Positions 35,183 through 44,489 of a DNA stretch of 64,000 nt are shown here, one piece after another. The notes below the pieces were generated by a model. It searched no databases. It was given only the letters and a program-made list of their open reading frames with translations, and was not told the origin of the DNA. The position numbers and the translations under genes were made by a program. Position 1 is the first letter of the stretch. Every line of letters begins with the position of its first letter. The DNA comes from Roseibium aggregatum IAM 12614 (GTDB taxonomy: Bacteria; Pseudomonadota; Alphaproteobacteria; Rhizobiales; Stappiaceae): contig NZ_AAUW01000010.1 in NCBI RefSeq assembly GCF_000168975.1, positions 62,001 through 126,000 of the forward strand. The letters are read 5' to 3'.

Positions 35183-38100
35183 CTATTCGGCGGCCGCCAG
35201 GTTCTCCCGATGCGCCTTGCGTTCCCGGGCGAGCGAGGTCAGGTCGAAATCGTCCAGGATAGTGTAGAACGCGGGAACCACGAACACGATCATGAGCGTC
35301 GTGCCGATCAGCCCGAAGGAGATCGAAGTCACCAGCGGGATCAGCACCTGTGCCTGGGGACTTGTTTCGAACAGCAGCGGCAGCAGACCGACGATGGTGG
35401 TGACCGACGTCAGCAGGATCGCACGGAATCTTGCCTTGGCGCCCAGGGGAGCGATCTCGGCAACGCTTTCCAGTGACGGGTCGTGCTCGTCCTTGATGAA
35501 CTGGACCAGTAGGATCGAATCGTTGACCACGATCCCGGCGAGCGAAATGAAGCCCAGCATGCTGGGCATCGCAAAGTCGATCCCCATCAGGAAGTGCCCC
35601 CAGACCGCGCCGATCAATGCCATGGGGATCAAGGTCATTACGACGATCGGCTCGCTGTAGCTGCGGAACTGGAAACTCAGCAGGATGAACACGAAGATCA
35701 GGCCGGTGCCGAGCGCCTTGACCATGGAGGCCTGTGTCTTGGCGCCTTCCGCATTCTGCCCCTCGGTCGAGGTGCTCAACCCGGGATATTTTTCCAACAG
35801 TTGCGGCAGGAACCTAGTTTCCGTGTCCTTGACGACTTCGTTGGCATTGGCAACGCCGAGAAGAACGTCGCCAGTCACCGTCACGGTCGGCACCCGGTCG
35901 ATGCGGTTGATCCGCGTGTAGCTGCGGTCGGACCGGATATCGGCGACGGAGCTGAGCGGGACACGGTGGCCCGAAGGGGTTTCCACGGTGAAGAGTTCGA
36001 AATCGCCGAGGCTGTTGCGGTCACTGCCTGCAAGACGGACATCGACTTCGAAGCTTTCGGAGCCGACTTGAACCTCATCGGCGGTAATGCCGTTGTAGGC
36101 CCCTTTCAACTGGTCTGCGATTGCCTTTGCATCAAGCCCGACAGCCCCGGCACCGTCCTTGAGGGACAGGGCCAGTTCCGGTTTGCCGAGGCTGAGATCA
36201 TCGGAAATGTTGTAGACGCCGTCATAACCGTTGAGCCAGGCCTGCAGGTCTTCCGAAGCCCGGTCAAGGACTTGCAGGTCGTTATGGGCCAGACGCAATT
36301 CGATGGCGCGTCCCGCCGGCCCGATGCTGGATTCGGTGAGGATGATGCGCCGGACGTCGAGCGTCTCGGGCAATTCCTGGCGCCAGATTTTCAGGATCTC
36401 CTGGTTGCCTGCGTCACGCAGGGGCCCATCCAGCAAATCGATATCGATGGTCGCCAGATGCGCGCCGCTGGTGCCGGCATCGCTGTTTTCGTTGAACCGC
36501 ACCAGAACGTTCTTGAGGAGAGACGCCCCGTCCGGATTGCGCGGCGACAGCGCCGTATCCATGCGTTCCAGTGCACTGACGGTCTCCGCCACCACCTTGC
36601 GGGTGTCGGCGAGCGCCGCGCTGGCCGGCAATTCGATCCGCGCTTCGATCTGATCGCCCTCGACGTTCGGAAAAGCCTGGAATTTCACCGCGCCACCGGC
36701 CAGCAGCGAGACCGAGGCGAGAAACAGCATGAAGCAGACACCGATGACAAAATAGCGGTTCCGCACCGACCATGTCGCGCAGGGGCCGATCACATGCTCT
36801 CGCGCCCAACCGACACCGCTCTCGGCCTTGCGGGTTACCCAGTTCGGAGTGTCATGCGTAGCGCCATGGGACAGGTGGTTGGGCAGGATCAGAAAGGCTT
36901 CCACAAGGGAAACGGCCAGAACCAGCAGCATGACGATTGGGATAACGCGCAACAGGTCACCCAGGTCGCCCTCGATAAAGGCAAGCGCACCGAAAATGGC
37001 TGCGGTCGTGACAAACGACGATAGAACGCCTGGGGCGACCTGCCGCGTTCCCTCCACGGCGGCCTCCAGGGGACCAAGCCCCTTTTGCCGCCGTGTCGCG
37101 ATGTTTTCGGAAATCACGATGGCATCGTCCATCATGATCCCGACCACGATCAGCATGGCCACCATCGACAGCATGTTGATCGTCAGGCCCAGAATGGACA
37201 TGGCAGCAAGGGCGCCCAGAAAGGACACGGGCAGGCCCATGCCGATCCAGAATGCCTGCCGCCCGCCGAAGAAGATCCACATGGCCGCAACGACAAGAGC
37301 CAGACCCTGGAGAGAATTGTTGACCAACATCCACAGACGGTCCTTCAGGATGATCGAACCGTCGTTGATGATGGTCAGGGTGATGCCAGGCGCGGTACGG
37401 GCCTGTTCCTCGCCGACGAATTCCTGCACCCGCTCCACCACCTTGATCAGGTCGTCGCTGCGGGTCATTGAGATGTCGAGAACGGCGGCCAGTCTGCCGT
37501 TGAGCCTGGTCTCGACTTCTTCGTCCTCGAAGAGATCGGTGATCGTGGCAATGTCGCCCAGCTTGATCTGGCCGCCTTGCGGGGAAGAAGCGACAATCAC
37601 CGAGGCATAGGCATCCGCGGCAAGGCGTTCGTCGGCAAAACGCAGCAGGATCGATCCGCCCTCGGTGGAGATCTCGCCTGAGGGGGCGCTGATATTCTGC
37701 CTGGTCAGGGTATTTGCGATTTCCGAAAGGGTGAGCCCAACTTCGCGCGCGGCGGCGTCACGCACCTCGATACGGAACTGCCGGTCAGAAAAGCCGGAAA
37801 TCTCGACCTGGGGTATGCCACCGAACTTAAGCATGCGGTCCTTCACCGCTTCGGCGTAGTTCTTCAGCTGCGGCTTGTCGTCGATTCCGGTGATGACGAC
37901 AGAGGTTGCCTCGCTCAGGCGGCCCGCTTCCTCAATGACCGGGTCTTCAACGCCTTCGGGAAAATCGTCGATCGCATTGATCTCCCGGTCGATATCCAGC
38001 ATCAGCTGGTCGATGTCCTTGCCTTCCATGATCTTGATGGTCGCAAGTGCAAGGTTTTCCCGGGAATCGCATTTCAGTTCGTCGATGTTCTCGATCCCGT

Positions 38101-38308
38101 CGAGCGCATCCTCGATCCTGCGGCAGACGGTGCGTTCGACATCGGCGGAAGTCGCGCCGGGATAGGCGACTGTCACGGTGATCCGCTTTATCGGGATCTG
38201 CGGAAAGGTTTCAAGCAGAAGGCCCGGCAGGTTCAGCAGGCCGAGAATGATGAAGCCGGCCATCAACAGATTGGCGGCGGTGGGGTGCTGTGCGAAGTAG
38301 CGGATCAT
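35183..38308 (-). CDS. RND efflux pump inner-membrane transporter (AcrB family)
   Basis: 1041 residues: proton-driven trimeric exporter. Helix 1 (AANLLMAGFIILGLLNLP), porter domains, helix 4 with the proton-relay aspartates in VGIMMDDAIVISEN, duplicated second half with DAIVV-like FISLAGIVVNDSILLVQFIKD, and the terminal helix pair. The adaptor gene overlaps it by 4 bases upstream. A divergent TetR regulator and two operators control the unit. No outer-membrane factor is encoded here. Substrate unknown; toxic compounds or envelope lipids are usual. Confidence 0.95.
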   Translation of the reverse strand: MIRYFAQHPTAANLLMAGFIILGLLNLPGLLLETFPQIPIKRITVTVAYPGATSADVERTVCRRIEDALDGIENIDELKCDSRENLALATIKIMEGKDIDQLMLDIDREINAIDDFPEGVEDPVIEEAGRLSEATSVVITGIDDKPQLKNYAEAVKDRMLKFGGIPQVEISGFSDRQFRIEVRDAAAREVGLTLSEIANTLTRQNISAPSGEISTEGGSILLRFADERLAADAYASVIVASSPQGGQIKLGDIATITDLFEDEEVETRLNGRLAAVLDISMTRSDDLIKVVERVQEFVGEEQARTAPGITLTIINDGSIILKDRLWMLVNNSLQGLALVVAAMWIFFGGRQAFWIGMGLPVSFLGALAAMSILGLTINMLSMVAMLIVVGIMMDDAIVISENIATRRQKGLGPLEAAVEGTRQVAPGVLSSFVTTAAIFGALAFIEGDLGDLLRVIPIVMLLVLAVSLVEAFLILPNHLSHGATHDTPNWVTRKAESGVGWAREHVIGPCATWSVRNRYFVIGVCFMLFLASVSLLAGGAVKFQAFPNVEGDQIEARIELPASAALADTRKVVAETVSALERMDTALSPRNPDGASLLKNVLVRFNENSDAGTSGAHLATIDIDLLDGPLRDAGNQEILKIWRQELPETLDVRRIILTESSIGPAGRAIELRLAHNDLQVLDRASEDLQAWLNGYDGVYNISDDLSLGKPELALSLKDGAGAVGLDAKAIADQLKGAYNGITADEVQVGSESFEVDVRLAGSDRNSLGDFELFTVETPSGHRVPLSSVADIRSDRSYTRINRIDRVPTVTVTGDVLLGVANANEVVKDTETRFLPQLLEKYPGLSTSTEGQNAEGAKTQASMVKALGTGLIFVFILLSFQFRSYSEPIVVMTLIPMALIGAVWGHFLMGIDFAMPSMLGFISLAGIVVNDSILLVQFIKDEHDPSLESVAEIAPLGAKARFRAILLTSVTTIVGLLPLLFETSPQAQVLIPLVTSISFGLIGTTLMIVFVVPAFYTILDDFDLTSLARERKAHRENLAAAE

Positions 38309-39678
38309 TGCCGGTCCTCGCTTTTAACCGCATCCGTGCCTGCCATTCGCTTCAGGCCTGCTTTTACGGCTTCGTCCTCAACCGGCTTCAGCAGCATGCC
38401 TTCGATCACCGGAGACACGTCGCTGACAATGACCCTGGTTCCTGCAGGCAGAGCTGTTTCAAGAACGACGATGTCTTCAAAGCGGAAGGCGATCGCGACC
38501 GGCACCGAGACCAGTCGGCTGTCGGACGAGACAGTCATGATCCTGCCGCCGTGGACCGCGTTGCGGGGCAACACGATCTGATCTGCCACCGGCGGTGCGG
38601 ACAGTTCAACCTCGGTAAACATGCCTTTGACCAGCGGCGGTTTGATGCCGGGCCGGATGGTGTCATAGGGCTTGTCCACGCTGACGATCAGTCCGATGGA
38701 GCGGGTGTCCGGATCAACTGTGTCGCTGACCCGCTTGACGTGCGCATCCCAGACCGCGGTCTCTCCGACAGAGCCAACCCTGACCTTGGCCTTCAACCGG
38801 TCCAGCGAATGCCGTGCCCGGATGACACCTTCTTCCGTTTCCAGTTGTCCGGGAAAGGCCAGATTGGCAAATCCGGCCATGTTGCCGGGGCTGATCTGAA
38901 CGTCGATGTCGGCCGCGTCGATGCCGTCGAGTTCGCCAATGGAACTTCCGGCACCGACATACTGGTCGATCTCGACATTGACCTTAGAGACCCTGGCATC
39001 AAATGGGACCCGGATCGTGGTGCGGGCAAGGTTCAGTTTTGCCGTTTCCAGACGAACCTCATTCTTGGCCTTCACCTGTTCCAGTGCCTTGCGCTTCACC
39101 GGATTGAGCGCAATTTCGTTTTCCAGGTCCTGAACCTGCGACTTCTGCTGAAGCACGGTGCCTTCCTGGTTTTCAACCAGCTGGTCGGAGGCGACCTTGC
39201 GCTCCTGGAGCGTTTTCAGCCGGGCCAGCTCACGCTGTTCCAGGTCGAGGACCGATTTCGCAATTGCCAGGGATTGTTTCTGTGTGTCCAGGGTAACAGC
39301 CAGCTCTTCTATGTCCACCTCGGCGCTGGCGATGTCGCTCTCGGCCTCGGCAATTTCCAGCTCGTAGTCTTCCGGTGCCAGCGTCACCAGAATTTCACCT
39401 TCAGGGATAAATTCACCGCGCTTGAAATCCGGGTTGATGAAGGTGACCCGGCCGGACACCTGCGCGATGGCATCAAGCGTATGGGCCGGATCGACCGTAC
39501 CGTAACCGGTCACGCGCGGCACGAGGTCCTGGGGCTCGACCGTGACCACACGCACGAGCGTTGCCGTTTCGCCGATGTCGGTGCGCTTGGGTGCCTCTCG
39601 CCCGCTGACCGCATAGACCAGCACCGCCACACCGGCGATCAAGGGAGGAAGGATCAGGGCTTTTCGCAACAGCGACAC
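38305..39678 (-). CDS. RND efflux periplasmic adaptor (HlyD/AcrA type)
   Basis: 457 residues: N-terminal anchor helix (ALILPPLIAGVAVLVYAV), lipoyl halves (VSGRVTFINPDFKRGEFIPEGE and TIRVPFDARVSKVNVEID), a long coiled-coil hairpin (about 110-230), then barrel and membrane-proximal domains. Start chosen at GTG 39678, which has AGGAGA at good spacing; the longer open frame runs across the TetR operators. Translationally coupled to the transporter. Confidence 0.92.
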   Translation of the reverse strand: MSLLRKALILPPLIAGVAVLVYAVSGREAPKRTDIGETATLVRVVTVEPQDLVPRVTGYGTVDPAHTLDAIAQVSGRVTFINPDFKRGEFIPEGEILVTLAPEDYELEIAEAESDIASAEVDIEELAVTLDTQKQSLAIAKSVLDLEQRELARLKTLQERKVASDQLVENQEGTVLQQKSQVQDLENEIALNPVKRKALEQVKAKNEVRLETAKLNLARTTIRVPFDARVSKVNVEIDQYVGAGSSIGELDGIDAADIDVQISPGNMAGFANLAFPGQLETEEGVIRARHSLDRLKAKVRVGSVGETAVWDAHVKRVSDTVDPDTRSIGLIVSVDKPYDTIRPGIKPPLVKGMFTEVELSAPPVADQIVLPRNAVHGGRIMTVSSDSRLVSVPVAIAFRFEDIVVLETALPAGTRVIVSDVSPVIEGMLLKPVEDEAVKAGLKRMAGTDAVKSEDRQ

Positions 39679-39743
39679 GGCAGCTCTCCTAGCAAAGTGT
39701 TCGCACGACAGAGGCAATCCTCCAGCGGCGACATTCCTTTTAA

Positions 39744-39761
39744 TGCAAGTCTGAACTTGCA
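39744..39761. promoter_or_regulatory. TetR operator 1
   Basis: TGCAAG-TCTGAA-CTTGCA, an 18-base palindrome with 6-base centre (perfect TGCAAGT/ACTTGCA arms). Upstream of the RND adaptor. Confidence 0.8.
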
Positions 39762-39783
39762 AATAGTCATGGTTCAATTTTAT

Positions 39784-39801
39784 TGCAAGTCATTGCTTGC
39801 A
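39784..39801. promoter_or_regulatory. TetR operator 2
   Basis: TGCAAG-TCATTG-CTTGCA, same arms and spacing as operator 1, centre to centre 40 bases away, and 23 bases before the TetR start. Two copies of one palindrome between divergent genes point to a shared repressor. Confidence 0.8.
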
Positions 39802-39823
39802 TTTGCAGATTGTTTGGCGTTAG

Positions 39824-40453
39824 GTGCGACGGAATGCCTTCCGGAAAATTGAGGACGCGCCCGGCGCGTTTGGCGGCCAAGTGCCTAGAAATGTAGATGT
39901 TTCAGAAATCTATTCCGCAACCATCGAGCTGTTTTGTGAGCGCGGATTCAGCGGAACCACGACCAGGGAAATAGCGGACAGGGCAGGGGTGAACGAAGTC
40001 ACTCTGTTTCGCCGTTTCGGGTCGAAGGCAGGTTTGATCGAGGCTGCCATTGGCGACACGCTCTCCGACGTGTCCTTCGGCAAGATGTTGCCGGGGGAAG
40101 ACGTAAAGGCCGATCTTCTGGAAATCGTGCGCAAGTATCTGGAGACATACCGCAAGCACAGCGGGCTGGCCCTGACGCTGTTTGCGCAGGTGCCCCAGCA
40201 TCCTGAACTGCGAACGGTGACGCCCTTCCTTTTGAGGAACCTGCAGGGTGTTGCCCGCACGCTGGCCCAGCATCAGAGCAACGGAGGGCTCAAGCCGGGC
40301 GATCCGGTCAGCTTCGCCGTTGCGCTCATCGCGCCGCTGGCCGTCATGGGCTTCATGAAGGAGATGGGCCTGGGCACCGGCCACGAAGGCCTGGACGTGG
40401 AAAAATACGTCCAGACCTATTTGCAGGGGCATGGCCCGAATACCGGCAGCTAA
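39824..40453 (+). CDS. TetR/AcrR family repressor of the RND operon
   Basis: 209 residues. DNA-binding helix-turn-helix at about 25-70: YSATIELFCERGFSGTTTREIADRAGVNEVTLFRRFGSKAGL; a variable ligand-binding domain follows. Divergent from the RND adaptor, with two identical-arm palindromes in the gap, so it should repress both itself and the pump. GTG 39824 opens the frame; a GTG at 39881 (VPRNVDVSEIYSATIEL) is an alternative, and neither has a good ribosome site. Confidence 0.9.
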   Translation: MRRNAFRKIEDAPGAFGGQVPRNVDVSEIYSATIELFCERGFSGTTTREIADRAGVNEVTLFRRFGSKAGLIEAAIGDTLSDVSFGKMLPGEDVKADLLEIVRKYLETYRKHSGLALTLFAQVPQHPELRTVTPFLLRNLQGVARTLAQHQSNGGLKPGDPVSFAVALIAPLAVMGFMKEMGLGTGHEGLDVEKYVQTYLQGHGPNTGS

Positions 40454-40481
40454 GCTTGCCTGGCAGAAAGATTGCGTCTGG

Positions 40482-41357
40482 TTACCACCAGAGGCGGGGC
40501 AGGGCGGCGCGTGCGCGCAGACCTTCTTCGGCAAGGCGGCGGCGGATCAGATGCTCGTCCGGTGCGTCGCTCGGGCCGAAGTCGGAGGCATGAATGCCGG
40601 CCGTGATGAACAGGACGTCGAGATCCTGAGACACCGCGCCGCGGATGTCGGTCGGCAGGCCGTCGCCAATGGCCAGAACGTCTTCCTTGGCAATGTCTTC
40701 ACCTGCGAGCTTCGCAAGACGCTCCATCGCCGCATCATAGATCGGCGCATGCGGCTTGCCGAGAATGGACACCTGGCCGCCCAGATCCTCATAAAGGCGT
40801 GCCAGCGCACCGGCGCACCAGATCAGGCGATCGCCGCGTTCCACAACGATGTCGGGATTGGCGCAGATCATCGGCAGGCCGCGTTCGGCCAGTTTCTGCA
40901 GCCGCTCGCGGTAATCGTCCGGGGTTTCGACTTCATCGTTTACCAGCCCTGTGCAACTGATGCCTTCCGCTTCCTCGTCATTCGTCGTGAAGGTGGCTTC
41001 AAGTCCGTGATACAGCGGCTGGTCCCGGTTCGGGCCGATATGCAGCAGGGTCTTCTTGCCCTGAGCCACCAGAACGTCACGGGTCACGTCGCCGGAGGTG
41101 ACGATGTCGTCATAGGTGCCGTCCGGCACGCCGAGACCGGCCAGCATCTCGCCGACCTGCTTGGCCGGGCGTGGCGCATTGGTGATCAGGACCACCTTGC
41201 CGCCGGCTTCCTCGCGGAAGGCCTTGAGGGCTTTGTGCGCGCCTTCAAAAGCAGATACACCGTTGTGCAGCACGCCCCACACGTCACACAGGATGCCCTT
41301 GTAGGACGGGGCGAGGGTGCGGAGCCCCTCAACAAGAAGCGGTGCAGAAACTGTCAT
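40482..41357 (-). CDS. HAD class IIA phosphatase (TIGR01459 type)
   Basis: 291 residues. Motif I is D-V-W-G in YKGILCDVWGVLHNG, motif II VVLITNAPRP, motif III lysine in LGKPHAPIYDAAM, and motif IV GDGLPTDIRGA. The large C2 cap is in the middle. The family is common in alphaproteobacteria, with phosphatase activity on sugar or nucleotide phosphates; substrate unknown. Divergent from mutL. Confidence 0.88.
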   Translation of the reverse strand: MTVSAPLLVEGLRTLAPSYKGILCDVWGVLHNGVSAFEGAHKALKAFREEAGGKVVLITNAPRPAKQVGEMLAGLGVPDGTYDDIVTSGDVTRDVLVAQGKKTLLHIGPNRDQPLYHGLEATFTTNDEEAEGISCTGLVNDEVETPDDYRERLQKLAERGLPMICANPDIVVERGDRLIWCAGALARLYEDLGGQVSILGKPHAPIYDAAMERLAKLAGEDIAKEDVLAIGDGLPTDIRGAVSQDLDVLFITAGIHASDFGPSDAPDEHLIRRRLAEEGLRARAALPRLWW

Positions 41358-41471
41358 GGCGGGTCACTCGGATCTGGGTAGGTCTGATAAGCTTTGCTCA
41401 AGAATCGACGCAAACTCGGCGCGGACCATATAGGAACATGGCGCAGTGCGAAACCGAGTAGAGGGAGTTTC

Positions 41472-43364
41472 ATGAAGGTCAGGCAACTTGGCGAACAGGT
41501 GATCAACCAGATCGCAGCCGGCGAGGTGATCGAACGCCCCGCCAGCGTCATCAAGGAGTTGATTGAAAACGCTGTAGATGCCGGGGCGAAACAGGTCGAG
41601 ATCGTCACCGCCGCCGGCGGCAAGACCCTCATGCGCGTTGCCGACGATGGCGAAGGCATGCGCCGGGAGGATCTGCAGCTTGCCATCCGCCGTCACTGCA
41701 CTTCCAAGATTTCCGACGACGACCTGTTCGATATCCGCACACTCGGCTTTCGCGGTGAAGCGCTGCCGTCCATTGGTTCCGTTGCCCGGCTGGCGATCCA
41801 GACCCGCCACAAGGACGAGGACCATGCCTGGGCGATCGCCGTCGAAGGCGGGCGGGAACAGCCGCTCGTGCCGGCGGCCCGCACCAAAGGCACTCAGGTC
41901 GAGGTGCGCGATCTCTTCTTCGCGACACCCGCCCGGTTGAAATTCCTGAAATCCGACCGCGCGGAAGCGGCCGCCATCACCGAAATCGTCAAGCGGATCG
42001 CGCTTGCCTATCCGGAGATCGGCTTTTCCCTCGGCGGCGCCGACCGGCAGTCCCAGAGCTGGCCCGCCGCGCGTGGCAGCGAGCCGCATCTGGCGCGGAT
42101 CGCGCAGATCCTTGGTCAGGATTTCGTCGACAATGCCATGGAGATTGACGCTGCCCGCGAAGGGGTGCGTCTCACCGGTTTTGCAGGCTTGCCGACACAC
42201 CACCGCGGCAATGCGCAGAACCAGTTCTTCTTCGTCAACGGCCGCCCGGTGAAGGACAAGCTGCTGCTGTCCGGTTTGCGCGGTGCCTATGCGGACGTCC
42301 TTGCCCGCGACCGGCATCCGGTCGTGGTTCTGTTCATCGATCTCGATCCGACGTTGGTGGATGTCAACGTGCATCCGGCAAAGGCCGATGTGCGTTTCAG
42401 GGACAGCCAGCTTGTGCGCGGGCTTCTGGTCGGTGCCATCAAGCACGCACTGGTCCAGTCGGGCCACCGGTCATCGACCTCCAATGCGGCCGTTGCACTG
42501 GATGCCATCAGGGCTCAGTCGGCCGGTTTTGCGCAGCCAGGTCCCACGCCGTCTGCCCCGGCAGGTTCCGGCGGCTATGGCGGCGGCTCCTACACGCGCA
42601 CATCCGCCGCACCGCATTGGGCACCGGATGCTTTCAGTCCGCTTCAAATGGAAAGCACGCCGGCAACAGGTTTTGCCGAAGCCCCGCAGCCGGCCTTCGA
42701 ACGGCAGAACGGTTTTGCCGACTTTGCCAGGCCTTCAGCAGATGCCCGCGCGAATGACGTTCCGGTCGAGACGGAAAAGACCCGCCTGCCGCTGGGGGCC
42801 GCCCGCGCGCAGGTTCACGAGACCTATATCATCGCCCAGACCGAGGACGGTGTCGTCATCGTCGATCAGCATGCGGCGCATGAGCGGCTCGTCTACGAAC
42901 GCCTGAAGGAAGCGCTGGCCAGGAAGGATGTTGCCCGCCAGATCCTGCTGATCCCCGAGATCGTTGAACTGCCGGAAGAAGATGCCATCCGGCTCGCAGA
43001 TCGCGCGGAAGATCTTGAAAAGGTCGGCCTGTCGCTGGAGGCCTTCGGTCCCGGAGCCATCGCCGTGCGCGAAACACCGGCGATCCTGGGTGACATGGAC
43101 ATCCAGGGCATGGTCCGGAACCTGGCCGACGAACTTGCCGAATGGGACACGGCCGAAGGCCTGAAGGAAAAGCTGGACCATGTTGCCGCCACGATGGCCT
43201 GCCACGGTTCGGTGCGTGCAGGCAGGCGCATGCGTCCGGAAGAAATGGATGCGCTCTTGCGCGACATGGAAGCGACCCCGCTTTCCGGACAGTGCAATCA
43301 CGGCCGGCCAACCTGGGTGGAGCTGAAACTCGGCGATATCGAAAAGCTGTTCGGCCGCAAATAA
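41472..43364 (+). CDS. mutL: DNA mismatch repair protein MutL
   Basis: 630 residues. N-terminal GHKL ATPase: [13 protein letters not shown] (E32), ADDGEGM, and [12 protein letters not shown] Pro/Gly/Ser-rich linker (about 345-435), then the C-terminal dimerisation/endonuclease domain with [12 protein letters not shown] (465-476), which fits DQHA-x2-E-x4-E, the metal site of MutL endonucleases. This fits a genome without Mut[14 protein letters not shown] and GQCNHGRPT complete the active site. Start chosen at ATG 41472 with GAGGGAG in front. Confidence 0.97.
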   Translation: MKVRQLGEQVINQIAAGEVIERPASVIKELIENAVDAGAKQVEIVTAAGGKTLMRVADDGEGMRREDLQLAIRRHCTSKISDDDLFDIRTLGFRGEALPSIGSVARLAIQTRHKDEDHAWAIAVEGGREQPLVPAARTKGTQVEVRDLFFATPARLKFLKSDRAEAAAITEIVKRIALAYPEIGFSLGGADRQSQSWPAARGSEPHLARIAQILGQDFVDNAMEIDAAREGVRLTGFAGLPTHHRGNAQNQFFFVNGRPVKDKLLLSGLRGAYADVLARDRHPVVVLFIDLDPTLVDVNVHPAKADVRFRDSQLVRGLLVGAIKHALVQSGHRSSTSNAAVALDAIRAQSAGFAQPGPTPSAPAGSGGYGGGSYTRTSAAPHWAPDAFSPLQMESTPATGFAEAPQPAFERQNGFADFARPSADARANDVPVETEKTRLPLGAARAQVHETYIIAQTEDGVVIVDQHAAHERLVYERLKEALARKDVARQILLIPEIVELPEEDAIRLADRAEDLEKVGLSLEAFGPGAIAVRETPAILGDMDIQGMVRNLADELAEWDTAEGLKEKLDHVAATMACHGSVRAGRRMRPEEMDALLRDMEATPLSGQCNHGRPTWVELKLGDIEKLFGRK

Positions 43365-43427
43365 CCCGGCAATCTGATCGGCCTCTCGTTGCGGATCGTA
43401 GACATCGGAGCGATGGGAGACAGTCAC

Positions 43428-44300
43428 ATGACGCAAACCGGCTCCGGCAGTGCGGAAGAGGTGGGAACCAGGACCGGTAGGTCAGGGCGTGCCTTCTGGA
43501 AAGCCCTGTTGCGGGTGTCCGTCATTGTCGGCATCGCCTACGCCGTGGCTGCCGGTTATATGTATTTCAATCAGCGCAGTTTCATCTTCATTCCAACCGG
43601 TGAGCTAAGCACGCCGGAGGAAAAGGGGCTGGCGGGTGTTACTGTCGAAGCGGTGCCAATGTCCGACGGCACGAAGGTGACTGTCTGGCGCGCGGAACCC
43701 GCGGCCCGCGGTGCTCCCACGGTGCTCTATTTTCACGGCAACTCGGCCAATGTGTCGGCGCGCTGGAAGCGGTTCAAACAGATTCTGGACAGTGGCTTTG
43801 GTCTTTATGCACCCAGTTACCGGGGATATGCCGGAAGTCAGGGCAGTCCGTCGGAAGACGCGCTGATTTCGGACGGTCTGGAACATTTCGATCGGCTGGC
43901 GGCGACAGGAACACCGGTCGTCGTCCATGGGGAAAGCCTTGGCTCGGGTATTGCGGCGGCTGTGGCCGCAGAGCGTCCGCAAACGGACCTCGTTGTGCTG
44001 GAAGCGCCCTATACGGCCCTGATCGACATGGCCGCCAAGCGCTATCCCTGGTTGCCGGTTGGCCTGTTGATGAAGGATCCGATGCCGACACGGGACCGCG
44101 TCGACAAGATCACGGCCCCCGTCCTGATTGTGCACGGGACGGAAGACCGGGTCATTCCGGTCGAGCACGGCAGGCGTCTTTTTGAATACGCGAAGACCCC
44201 CAAGCAGCTCGTGATCGTTGAAGGGGGTGGTCACAGCAATCTGTGGTCAAACGGCATGTGGGACACCGTTCTCTCTGCCTGGGCAAAGCGGCATGAATGA
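43428..44300 (+). CDS. Alpha/beta hydrolase (BEM46/ABHD13-like), membrane-anchored
   Basis: 290 residues: a hydrophobic anchor (about 28-48, ALLRVSVIVGIAYAVAAGYMYF), then an alpha/beta hydrolase with oxyanion segment YFHGNSANVS, nucleophile Ser in VVHGESLGSGIAA, Asp in VHGTEDRVIP and His in VEGGGHSNLW. Family members act on lipids or esters; substrate unknown. Start chosen at ATG 43428 with GGGAG. A terminator follows. Confidence 0.88.
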   Translation: MTQTGSGSAEEVGTRTGRSGRAFWKALLRVSVIVGIAYAVAAGYMYFNQRSFIFIPTGELSTPEEKGLAGVTVEAVPMSDGTKVTVWRAEPAARGAPTVLYFHGNSANVSARWKRFKQILDSGFGLYAPSYRGYAGSQGSPSEDALISDGLEHFDRLAATGTPVVVHGESLGSGIAAAVAAERPQTDLVVLEAPYTALIDMAAKRYPWLPVGLLMKDPMPTRDRVDKITAPVLIVHGTEDRVIPVEHGRRLFEYAKTPKQLVIVEGGGHSNLWSNGMWDTVLSAWAKRHE

Positions 44301-44338
44301 GCGCGCCTGATGCAGTCGCGCCAAAGCTCTGAAAGCAG

Positions 44339-44366
44339 AAAACCCCGGGCAAGGCTCCGGGGTTTT
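44339..44366. terminator. Rho-independent terminator after the hydrolase gene
   Basis: Perfect stem AAAACCCCGG (44339-44348) with CCGGGGTTTT (44357-44366), loop of 8, followed by GTTTGTTTT. Works on the plus strand and, through its A-run, probably also for the convergent porin. Confidence 0.9.
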
Positions 44367-44376
44367 GTTTGTTTTG

Positions 44377-44477
44377 GAGCGTGTCACGTTTAACCGGAAA
44401 AATCCTGCATCGCTTTTGGCGTTGAAATCTCTGATTTCAGGCAGCGAAAAGCGATTCCGATAAAACGCGACTTGCTC
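44377..44477. repeat. 101-base imperfect palindrome next to the porin gene
   Basis: The ends, GAGCGTGTCACGTTTAAC and GTTTTATCGG-side text read on the other strand as GAGCAAGTCGCGTTTTA, match at about 18 of 23 positions. Inside are two further inverted pairs: CATCGCTTTT with AAAAGCGAT, and TGAAATC-TCT-GATTTCA. It would fold into a long cruciform 13 bases after the porin stop. No coding frame. Confidence 0.7.
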
Positions 44478-44489
44478 TCTTTCCGGCTG

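Noticed and set aside
35594..37024. 476-codon frame opposite the RND transporter
   Set aside because: Antisense shadow; the transporter frame carries all family motifs.
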